From an uncultured Lachnospiraceae bacterium (GTDB lineage Bacteria; Bacillota; Clostridia; Lachnospirales; Lachnospiraceae): DNA of 10,503 nt. Of this stretch, positions 1-6,216 are shown one piece after another. The number at the start of each line of letters is the position of its first letter. The stretch's first letter is position 1. The stretch is taken from positions 1 through 10,503 of the forward strand of contig CAKRHL010000062.1 in NCBI GenBank assembly GCA_934338765.1, read 5' to 3'. The position numbers and the translations under genes were made by a program. A model generated the notes under the pieces. It was not told where the DNA came from, made no database searches, and saw only the letters and a program-made list of their open reading frames with translations.

Positions 1-810
1 TACTAACACCCAGTCTGTCCCGGAAATATCGCGGGTCACTACGACCTTATCACCAAGAGTCACAACCGAATCATCATCTTTTTTAATCTTGTCCGCCACC
101 TTCTTCAGAAACCCATCCGATGCATTGTCCACTGAGGTGGAAACCAGTCCGCTGTCACGGGACGCAAGAATATCACCATTCACCTGATCCACAAGCAACG
201 ATTCTGCCCCCTGCATGGATACACTTGAATTTACAATGATATTCACGGAATCCAGAGAAAGACTTGTCGCCAGCACCCGGACATCATCGGGATCATCCAG
301 CATGCCACAGACACTGATCATCATATTGCCCTCGCTGTCCTCATACGCCTGGGTATAACCGGGGTTCATCCGGGTAAGACCCTCCTTGTACCAGATCTGC
401 TCTGTTGCCCCGTCATATTTCGTCTGATTCTCCGATGCCTGCATCACATTCCCCTTCGTGTCAGCAATATAAAAGCCGCCCACAAAGGCACTGTCCAGTC
501 CATAATAATCATCCAGCTTCCGCTGAAGCTGCTTCTGATCCTTAATAGCCCCTGAGCTTTCCAGGTCATACTTCACCGTCTTGACCTCGTCCAGCTTACG
601 GTTCAGCCATGCTTCGATCTGGCTGCTCTGATCCTTTGCCGATGTGCTCAAAAGGCTCTGGGATGAGGCCATAATATCAGCCTCTGACACATTATAAGCA
701 ATCGCGATCATTACAATCACCATAATGATCGTAACCGGAAGAGATACCCCCAGTATCTTTGCCCTCAAGCCCGGCCGCAGGTTTTTTCCCTTCATCTTAA
801 TTTTTTTCAT
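1..810 (-). CDS. Methyl-accepting chemotaxis protein, N-terminal part (runs off the left edge)
   Basis: This is the first 270 codons of a chemotaxis receptor, read on the minus strand from ATG at 810 and open through base 1. The protein begins MKKIKMKGKNLRPGLRAKIL. One hydrophobic membrane segment follows at about residues 19-41, then a long extracytoplasmic region with the look of a double-Cache ligand-binding domain: a helical stretch at about 45-90, then segments such as GGFYIADTKGNVMQAS, EQIWYKEGL and a late LASRDSGLV. In this family the missing part would hold a second membrane segment, a HAMP domain and the cytoplasmic signalling helices that contact CheA/CheW; none of that is visible here. 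AAGGAG at 822-827 lies 11 bases before the start. An in-frame ATG at 831 is an alternative start but has a poorer ribosome site. The ligand cannot be read from sequence. Confidence 0.85.
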   Translation of the reverse strand, partial: MKKIKMKGKNLRPGLRAKILGVSLPVTIIMVIVMIAIAYNVSEADIMASSQSLLSTSAKDQSSQIEAWLNRKLDEVKTVKYDLESSGAIKDQKQLQRKLDDYYGLDSAFVGGFYIADTKGNVMQASENQTKYDGATEQIWYKEGLTRMNPGYTQAYEDSEGNMMISVCGMLDDPDDVRVLATSLSLDSVNIIVNSSVSMQGAESLLVDQVNGDILASRDSGLVSTSVDNASDGFLKKVADKIKKDDDSVVTLGDKVVVTRDISGTDWVLV

Positions 811-905
811 AGTATTTACCACTCCTTCCATGACAACCTGAAATGATTATCTAAATATGCTGCTTAAAACCTCCTGTTCTCTTCGGTGTTTTATCCTTAC
901 ATCAT

Positions 906-934
906 ATTATAACAAAAAACGGCATTTTTCTCAA
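906..934 (-). promoter_or_regulatory. Sigma-A-type promoter of the chemotaxis receptor gene
   Basis: On the minus strand TTGAGA (929-934) is followed after exactly 17 bases by a perfect TATAAT (906-911). Transcription should begin near 899, leaving a leader of about 90 bases before the ATG at 810. Directly upstream of the -35 box an inverted repeat, TGTGAT (936-941) and ATCACA (955-960) with a 13-base spacer, could bind an activator or repressor, but this is only suggestive. I did not find a convincing flagellar sigma-28 promoter. Confidence 0.75.
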
Positions 935-1004
935 CTGTGATCAGATATCAAAAAATCACAAATCCGCAACGTAAGGGAGCTTGTTCACTTGCGCAGAATC
1001 TGTG

Positions 1005-1039
1005 AACAACAAAATCCAGATGCAAAGCATCTGGATTTT
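1005..1039 (-). terminator. Intrinsic terminator after the M56 (BlaR1-like) gene
   Basis: A 13-bp perfect stem (1027-1039 pairing with 1011-1023) closes a 3-base loop. On the minus strand the end of the stem gives TTTT, followed by GTTGTT. It starts 20 bases past the stop codon of the M56 gene, so it should end that transcript. It also isolates the chemotaxis receptor gene, which has its own promoter. A second inverted repeat, TTGTTCAC (981-988) and GTGAACAA (1002-1009), overlaps its T-rich tail. Confidence 0.85.
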
Positions 1040-1058
1040 AAAGTTATTCTTAAAGCAG

Positions 1059-3713
1059 TCAGTTCACCTTAATATTCGCTTTTACATCCCGGGTATCTCC
1101 GGTCTCTACATCGGTGAACTGTACCATCCACTGGTTTTTATGCTCCCAGTCCTCATAAAAAGCTGAAATTTTCTCGCCCTCTCGCAGCGATACCCGGCTT
1201 ATCTTCTCTCCTGCATAATTACGAATCACCCCATTCTCCGAAATATACATGGAATCCTCCCAGATGATCCCCTGCAATTTCCGAACAAATCTACGCTCTT
1301 TACAATCATAGATAAAACAGGTTTCCTCCCCTTCTTTCATCCTGCAGTATACCGCCACACAGGTATTCATTATTTTGCAGGATATGACAGCTTCTACCCC
1401 TGCATCCTGTTTCCGCATATCATATGTCTTTCCGTAAATGTAAAACTTGGTTTTATCTTTTCCGGAGCCCCTTTGGAACTGGTCCGCCGGAAAGCTGGTC
1501 CGTCCCACGGCATTTCCCAGTCCGTCATACCACTTGTCCTTATTCCGGCGAAAAATTCCCATCCCCGGATAATACCGCATCTGAGCATGTTTTCCCCCGA
1601 TATAGGTCAGCTCATACGTCACATAATTCGTTCTGACCCACTTTTTCGACCATAACTCATCCTCCGAATGATCCGGATCCGGTTTCTTCCGTCTCCGGTA
1701 ATATGTTTCCTCCAGCCACTCACTCACCTGCTTAAGCTGCCATTCGTCCAGTGTTCTGGTTCCAAACGCCTCATATCCGTCCATATGATAAGTGGCCCGG
1801 ATAGACACAAGCCCTTTGGTAAAATTCAGAATCTGTCCGCTTCCGGCGCTTTTCTTGTCTGAGGTTTCCATAAAGTCCGGATACATATCCTTCTTTCTCG
1901 ACTTTTCCGTCCGGTATGTATCATACAAAACCCCGTATGCTTCCCCCGTATTCGGATCAATCGCCTCCGGGTCATACGGCATATAAGAGATCATCCTGTG
2001 ACCGCTCTGATATGTTTCCGGCGTCGAAATCCCCGTATCCAGCTTGTAGGTTAAATCTTTCTGACATTTTACTCCCACCTCCGTCAGATACGCTTTATGG
2101 TTCTTATAATACCAGCATAGTTTCTCCGGTCCATAATTTGCCTCCATGACCGCTTTCGGAGAATCAAAATACGCTGCAAGCTTTTGACACAGTTGTTTCT
2201 GCTGTGTGGTTTTGCTAATTGCCATAACACTTTGCGCGTATATCTCATTCGAAATACGGATATCCTCTATCAAACCCTGATGTCTCGCCACAAGATAGTC
2301 CGGGTTTGTGCTATATTTCCAAATAACAATATCTGCTGATTTTAACTGCTCATCTATGTTCTTTGCATAATCATATGCCATAATATACAGCTTCACACCA
2401 AACCGCTTCCGCAGGATATCTCCATACCATCCCCACTGTGTCTCACCGGGAGCCGGAACATTTCCATCTGTATCAAGCACCCGGATCACCGGCAGCCCGT
2501 CTGACTCCTTCTGAGCATTATCTTTTTGATCTTCTGCCATCCCGGCTTTCCCGGAACCCGTTTTCCCGGTATCCTTTCCCGGATTTACAGCATTGGTCAG
2601 ACCAAAGATCCCCACTGCCAGGATCACAACCACTGCCGCTGCTCCGATCCATTTTGCATGCTTCCTGAACTTCATGACATGCTTTACTCTCCTCCGGGTG
2701 TCTGTCTCCCCAAAGGTCAGCATCCCCATCCCCGGGCTCCTCCGGTTTGTGGCAAATTGTAGCAAAGACTCGCTGTAGGCTGCCCGGATATCCTCCGGAC
2801 TATTCTGCAAAACATACTCGTCACAGCTCATTTCCATATCCCTGATCATCAGAAAATAAGACAGCCACACCAAAGGCTGGAACCAATATATGCTGCAGAG
2901 CAGAAACGCCGCCGCCTTTACCAGATTGTCCCGTCGGCGGATGTGATACCTTTCATGCCGGATAATATAATCCTTCTCCTGCTCCCCCAGACGGAAAGGA
3001 ATATAAATCCTCGGCGAAAGCAGTCCCATCACAAACGGAGACGGTATCGCATCGCATTCATATACATTGTCCTGCATACGGACCGCCGTCGCAACCCTCC
3101 CCTTCATCCTGAGATACAGGATAATATTTACAAACAGGATTACACACAAAACTACCAGCCAGAGATATGCTGCTCCGTATAATATCCTCCGAAGCAGCAC
3201 CGGAGAGAGTGCTTCCGTTTGGTTTGGAGATGTTTCCTCTGCCATATCACCGGACATATTATTACAGATATTGTCTGATTCTTTATCTGTATTTTTAACG
3301 GATTCATTCTGGGAAGCGGTCTGTAATTTTGCTGATGAATCAGTAGAACCTGTCTGATCAGCCTGTCCGTCATTTGGTACAGTATCTGTCTGAGCTTTGT
3401 TTTGATCATCCGAAGTACTCTTTTTCTGAGATGATTTTTTGCCGGTCATCCTGGCATTTTGCCATGAGACTCCCGTATACTTCTCCAGAGACTGCTCCAT
3501 CCGATCTGAGCTCTGCGGAAGCAGATTATATACACTGAATGGTGATGCAATTTTTGCAGGACATACCAGCTGTATCCCCACAATGATCCACAGAAGATAC
3601 GCATATTTCTTCGGCGCTTTCCCCAATAATATCCTCGCCAGAAGAACCAGTACGATCACGACCGAAGCATCAATCCCCATCTGTAAGATCCCCATAAATA
3701 ACCGAAATACCAT
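1059..3713 (-). CDS. BlaR1-like M56 membrane metalloprotease with solute-binding-protein-like C-terminal segment
   Basis: This is an 884-residue membrane sensor protease. Membrane segments are visible at about residues 14-31, 36-52, 174-200, 265-288 and 354-376. The zinc protease site is HERYH (253-257), with the downstream EMSCDEYVL (294-302) supplying the usual third ligand Glu; this is the M56/BlaR1 signature. In BlaR1 and MecR1 the outside domain binds beta-lactam and the protease relieves BlaI/MecI repression. Here no penicillin-binding SxxK...KTG domain is seen. Residues about 408-600 instead resemble parts of a lipoprotein-type solute-binding protein (RKRFGVKL, SADIVIWK, NYGPEKLCWYYKN, AYLTEVG, DPNTGEAYG). 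A beta-rich region of unknown type runs from about 625 to the end. Residues 66-170 form an unusually long Ser/Thr/Gln/Asp/Asn-rich linker. No blaI gene is adjacent. A G-rich ribosome site (GGGGGAGG) precedes the ATG closely. The protease assignment is firm; the ligand is unknown. Confidence 0.85.
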   Translation of the reverse strand: MVFRLFMGILQMGIDASVVIVLVLLARILLGKAPKKYAYLLWIIVGIQLVCPAKIASPFSVYNLLPQSSDRMEQSLEKYTGVSWQNARMTGKKSSQKKSTSDDQNKAQTDTVPNDGQADQTGSTDSSAKLQTASQNESVKNTDKESDNICNNMSGDMAEETSPNQTEALSPVLLRRILYGAAYLWLVVLCVILFVNIILYLRMKGRVATAVRMQDNVYECDAIPSPFVMGLLSPRIYIPFRLGEQEKDYIIRHERYHIRRRDNLVKAAAFLLCSIYWFQPLVWLSYFLMIRDMEMSCDEYVLQNSPEDIRAAYSESLLQFATNRRSPGMGMLTFGETDTRRRVKHVMKFRKHAKWIGAAAVVVILAVGIFGLTNAVNPGKDTGKTGSGKAGMAEDQKDNAQKESDGLPVIRVLDTDGNVPAPGETQWGWYGDILRKRFGVKLYIMAYDYAKNIDEQLKSADIVIWKYSTNPDYLVARHQGLIEDIRISNEIYAQSVMAISKTTQQKQLCQKLAAYFDSPKAVMEANYGPEKLCWYYKNHKAYLTEVGVKCQKDLTYKLDTGISTPETYQSGHRMISYMPYDPEAIDPNTGEAYGVLYDTYRTEKSRKKDMYPDFMETSDKKSAGSGQILNFTKGLVSIRATYHMDGYEAFGTRTLDEWQLKQVSEWLEETYYRRRKKPDPDHSEDELWSKKWVRTNYVTYELTYIGGKHAQMRYYPGMGIFRRNKDKWYDGLGNAVGRTSFPADQFQRGSGKDKTKFYIYGKTYDMRKQDAGVEAVISCKIMNTCVAVYCRMKEGEETCFIYDCKERRFVRKLQGIIWEDSMYISENGVIRNYAGEKISRVSLREGEKISAFYEDWEHKNQWMVQFTDVETGDTRDVKANIKVN

Positions 3714-3840
3714 ACGCCTCCCCCTATCTGTTTGTTTTATCCCATATCAGATTATGCTGCTGACATTTTATAACTGCCACGCATAACGCTTTGTAATCCC
3801 GCATAGAAACATATGAAAGTCTTTCCTTTTTATGTTGCAA

Positions 3841-3894
3841 GTTTATAATCATAAACCTTGTGTTTAGTTTACAATAATAGACCTGTATTGTCAA
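3841..3894 (-). promoter_or_regulatory. Promoter of the M56 gene with two operator-like dyads
   Basis: On the minus strand TTGACA (3889-3894) and TAAACT (3866-3871) are separated by 17 bases, a strong sigma-A-type promoter with a start near 3859. Two related 16-base partly palindromic sequences sit on it: GTTTACAATAATAGAC (3867-3882, between and over the -35/-10 boxes) and GTTTATAATCATAAAC (3841-3856, just past the start). They are identical at 13 of 16 positions and lie 26 bases apart. TTACA/TGTAA-type dyads placed like this are typical of BlaI/MecI-family operators, so a repressor of that family is the best guess. About 130 bases of leader follow without a repressor gene. Confidence 0.7.
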
Positions 3895-3923
3895 GAAAAT
3901 CCTGTGTATAAATTTTCTATAAT

Positions 3924-4841
3924 TTATCCGTACAATATTTGAAGCTTGCTGATAAAATCCTCAATAATAAAGCGTGAATTGATCGATGTGTATACTCTGA
4001 TCTGCGGACTGTTCTCCGGATAGCGATAAGAGGTATCCTCCTGTACCTCCGGTGCTTTGCAGTACATAAAGCTGCCGCAATTTGGTTCCAGGGTCACTCC
4101 TACCGCCGGGGAGTCTCCAAGCGACCAGCTCTCTCCCGCCGACCACGAGGCGTTTTCTGTTTCATAAAATGATATGAGATTTTCGTACAATAATCTGCCG
4201 ATCTCGCCATAAGGAGCGATCCGTCGTTGTATTTCTCCAAAACCAATATGCATGGTTCCGTAAACATTGTTGGGAATCAGCCATATATCTCCTCCACAGT
4301 GAAGCACTGTATTGGCCGCCTCCACATCATTTCCAAAATTAAATTCCCATCCCGGCTTCTCACAACCAATGGGATTGCCTCCAATGCAGACCACCGTCAT
4401 CCTGTCCACAATTTCAGACTTTGCCCGGATGGCTTCCGCCACATTTGTAACTGCCCCAATACATAAGACAAACAGTGGCTTGTCATCCTCCTTCATGGCC
4501 TCCCCGACGATAAACTGCGCTGCCTCTGTCATGGGTTCCCCATGATGCTCTGACATTTTGCCGGTCTGTCCCCGAAGCACCGGCACTTCTGCCCCCATCG
4601 CTTCCGTCACGCGACAGATCATCTCATAACTCTGCTCCATGCTTCCCTCTTCCACAAAATGTTCCGCACATATTCCCTTCACCTCAAGCATTTTACTCAT
4701 CAATGCCTGTGCGATCGCAAAAGGATCATCCGCCTCACAGGCGGCATCCGTATCAATGATCACTCGTCTTTTACGGTATTCCTGCACATGATAACGCAGG
4801 GAAGCTTTTCTCTGCTCCAGTGTAATTTTACCTGATGACAT
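3924..4841 (-). CDS. Nucleoside hydrolase-family protein (variant metal site)
   Basis: The protein fits the inosine-uridine-preferring nucleoside hydrolase fold, which splits the N-glycosidic bond of ribonucleosides using a Ca2+ held by an Asp cluster. The N-terminal metal motif reads DTDAACEADD (residues 30-39 from the chosen start), two residues longer than the textbook DTDPGxDD. EFNFGNDVEAAN (166-177) matches the family's second conserved block. The C-terminal block is GDSPAVG (242-248), where classical enzymes carry HD. The substrate may therefore differ from common nucleosides. I chose ATG at 4841 because AAGGAG (4848-4853) lies 6 bases before it. The longer reading from 4868 would overlap the upstream gene and has no ribosome site; an ATG at 4859 would overlap that gene's stop as ATGA. 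It is the third gene of an operon from the promoter near 6170. No convincing terminator follows it. Length is 305 residues, normal for the family. Confidence 0.8.
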   Translation of the reverse strand: MSSGKITLEQRKASLRYHVQEYRKRRVIIDTDAACEADDPFAIAQALMSKMLEVKGICAEHFVEEGSMEQSYEMICRVTEAMGAEVPVLRGQTGKMSEHHGEPMTEAAQFIVGEAMKEDDKPLFVLCIGAVTNVAEAIRAKSEIVDRMTVVCIGGNPIGCEKPGWEFNFGNDVEAANTVLHCGGDIWLIPNNVYGTMHIGFGEIQRRIAPYGEIGRLLYENLISFYETENASWSAGESWSLGDSPAVGVTLEPNCGSFMYCKAPEVQEDTSYRYPENSPQIRVYTSINSRFIIEDFISKLQILYG

Positions 4842-4847
4842 TTCCTG

Positions 4848-4853
4848 CTCCTT
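4848..4853 (-). promoter_or_regulatory. Ribosome binding site that decides the hydrolase start
   Basis: AAGGAG stands 6 bases before ATG 4841 and lies just beyond the upstream gene's TGA (4856-4858). It argues for the 305-residue form over the 314-residue form. Confidence 0.7.
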
Positions 4854-4855
4854 TA

Positions 4856-5821
4856 TCATTTCGCCCATGTTGTTTTATCCCGTTCTCCCTGATAATCAAA
4901 AAGTCCGTCATTTTTCTCCTCCAACGCTTTGATCATATGATAGGTGTATTCATTATAAGGGGTTAGGATCCCAAGCTCTTCTCCCATACGCATCAACGCA
5001 CCGGAAAACATGTCGATCTCCGTATGACGTCCCGCATCCAGATCCTGCAGGGTAGAATATCTCGCAGAAGCAGGAACCGCACTTCCTCTTCCGGATGTGC
5101 CCGCCATCTTGCTCATATCAATTCCTTTCGCTAATGCAATCTGCTCCAGTTCCCTGCGAAGCCCGTCACTGATGGCTTTCATATGTGTACTGTCACTGTA
5201 GCAGCCTACCCCCGCTCCCAGAATCGCCTGAGGAAGATTATTGCAGACATTCAGGCGAAACTTTCCCCATATCTCCTCCCGAATAAACTCCGTAGAGCGG
5301 AAATGAATCCCTGTGTCCGCAAAAAGGGACTCGATTGCATGTACCCTTTCACTGTCAAAAGGTGCCGCAAGCTCTCCAAAAATAATCCCCAGAGTAGTTT
5401 CCGGATTGAAATAATATCCATTTTCCTCTTTGTGGGATGCCACCTTGATCAGAGAACGAAGAACCCTGTCATCCCCGACCTGTTCTGCAATCAGTTCCTC
5501 GCTGTCTACGCCATTCATCAGGCTCATAACTGTTGTATGTTCCCCAACGATCGTCTTAATGCTTTCCAGCGCTCCCGGAAGAGAACCGTATTTCAATGAC
5601 ACAATAAGCAGATCAACATCCTTTGCCTCCTGCGGACTCCACACCTCCGGACGATAAACTTCATCATTGATCCGACAGCCGTCCTTTTTCAGCCTTTCCG
5701 CCCGTTCTCCCTCTGCGACCACACCCAGACGTATGTCCTTTTTGTGAGACATTCCCCAGATCACATAAGAACCAACTGCTCCTGCCCCTAATACGGCTAC
5801 TGATTTTATGTTCATAATCAC
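4856..5821 (-). CDS. Ketopantoate reductase-family (ApbA/PanE-like) NADPH oxidoreductase
   Basis: The 321-residue protein carries the layout of 2-dehydropantoate 2-reductase: an N-terminal Rossmann fold with GAGAVGS (residues 12-18), a DVDLLIVSLK strand (68-77), and MNGVDSEE (102-109) in place of the usual QNG loop. The C-terminal helical domain has the likely catalytic Lys in WGKFRLNVCNN (K187, with N191 and N195) and the signature STLQDLDAGRHTEID (256-270, E268). In pantothenate synthesis this fold reduces ketopantoate to pantoate, but many paralogues act on other 2-oxo acids. Its place between a small unknown gene and a nucleoside hydrolase suggests such a paralogue, so I give no gene symbol. 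The start is GTG at 5821 with AAAGGA seven bases upstream; ATG at 5815 is possible and would remove only two residues. The cofactor fold is confident, the substrate is not. Confidence 0.85.
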   Translation of the reverse strand: MIMNIKSVAVLGAGAVGSYVIWGMSHKKDIRLGVVAEGERAERLKKDGCRINDEVYRPEVWSPQEAKDVDLLIVSLKYGSLPGALESIKTIVGEHTTVMSLMNGVDSEELIAEQVGDDRVLRSLIKVASHKEENGYYFNPETTLGIIFGELAAPFDSERVHAIESLFADTGIHFRSTEFIREEIWGKFRLNVCNNLPQAILGAGVGCYSDSTHMKAISDGLRRELEQIALAKGIDMSKMAGTSGRGSAVPASARYSTLQDLDAGRHTEIDMFSGALMRMGEELGILTPYNEYTYHMIKALEEKNDGLFDYQGERDKTTWAK

Positions 5822-5869
5822 TCTACATTCCTTTCTCTTCCTGCTTGCTTTATGCTTTTTTCCGCCTTC

Positions 5870-6094
5870 TTAATTCTTTAGCTTTCCCTCTGCCAGATCC
5901 CGCTCTGTCATATAGTTGGTTGAAAATGCCGCATTACATTCTGTGATTTCCTTTGTCCCGTTAATATAATCTGCATACAGATCCCAAAGATCCATTCCTC
6001 CGTCCGCTTCCAGTCCATCATCGTCCGGCAGCCACTCCCGGATCAGGGCGATCCGCTCCTCTTTTGTTGTGTCTTTGATCAATGTTGATTTCAT
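5870..6094 (-). CDS. Small acidic protein of unknown function (74 aa)
   Basis: I do not recognise this protein. From ATG at 6094 it reads 74 residues beginning MKSTLIKDTTKEERIALIRE, then an acidic turn WLPDDDGLEADGGMDLW, then DLYADYINGTKEITECNAAF. It has no signal peptide or membrane segment and is likely cytosolic. AAAGGTGG (6101-6108) six bases before ATG 6094 decides the start; the frame extends to an ATG at 6136 (88 residues), which has no ribosome site. It is the first gene of the operon with the ketopantoate reductase-like and nucleoside hydrolase genes, 48 bases ahead of the former. One invariant-looking Cys and the GGMDLWDLY block are the most distinctive parts. It could be an accessory subunit or regulator of the operon's enzymes, but nothing in the sequence proves that. 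Confidence 0.7.
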   Translation of the reverse strand: MKSTLIKDTTKEERIALIREWLPDDDGLEADGGMDLWDLYADYINGTKEITECNAAFSTNYMTERDLAEGKLKN

Positions 6095-6166
6095 AATGAA
6101 CCACCTTTCGCTTTCCAGCATCAGCAGTATGTTCATACTGTTCTTATCATGTTGTCTTTATATAAT

Positions 6167-6195
6167 ATGATATTTTACCCTTTGACTTCTGTCAA
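6167..6195 (-). promoter_or_regulatory. Strong promoter of the small protein/reductase/hydrolase operon
   Basis: Minus-strand TTGACA (6190-6195) and TATCAT (6167-6172) are 17 bases apart, five of six consensus bases in the -10. The start should fall near 6160, about 65 bases before ATG 6094. The -35 box is half of an inverted repeat, TTGAC-ttct-GTCAA (6182-6195), a possible operator. The promoter begins 22 bases past the GH2 stop codon. I see no terminator in between, so transcription from the GH2 gene may also read in. Confidence 0.75.
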
Positions 6196-6216
6196 TAATC
6201 TATCCCGTTTTCATTT

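Noticed and set aside
1059..2490. Beta-lactam-sensing function for the M56 protein
   Set aside because: The C-terminal part lacks the SxxK, SxN and KTG motifs of penicillin-binding sensor domains, so an antibiotic-resistance reading is not supported.
3768..3812. A 14-residue reading frame, MFLCGITKRYAWQL, in the leader of the M56 gene
   Set aside because: The only ribosome site is a weak AGGAAAG, it does not resemble a BlaI remnant, and a frame this short arises by chance.
3906..3926. An A/T-only inverted repeat just after the nucleoside hydrolase stop, as a terminator
   Set aside because: The stem is about seven A/T pairs with no following T run, too weak to call.
4842..4868. The longer start of the nucleoside hydrolase, overlapping the upstream gene by 13 bases
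   Set aside because: Neither the ATG at 4868 nor that at 4859 has a ribosome site, while ATG 4841 has AAGGAG at ideal spacing.
5183..5599. A 138-codon plus-strand open frame opposite the ketopantoate reductase-like gene
   Set aside because: It lies wholly antisense to a well-supported gene, has no recognisable domain and no ribosome site; the same applies to the other plus-strand frames in the window.
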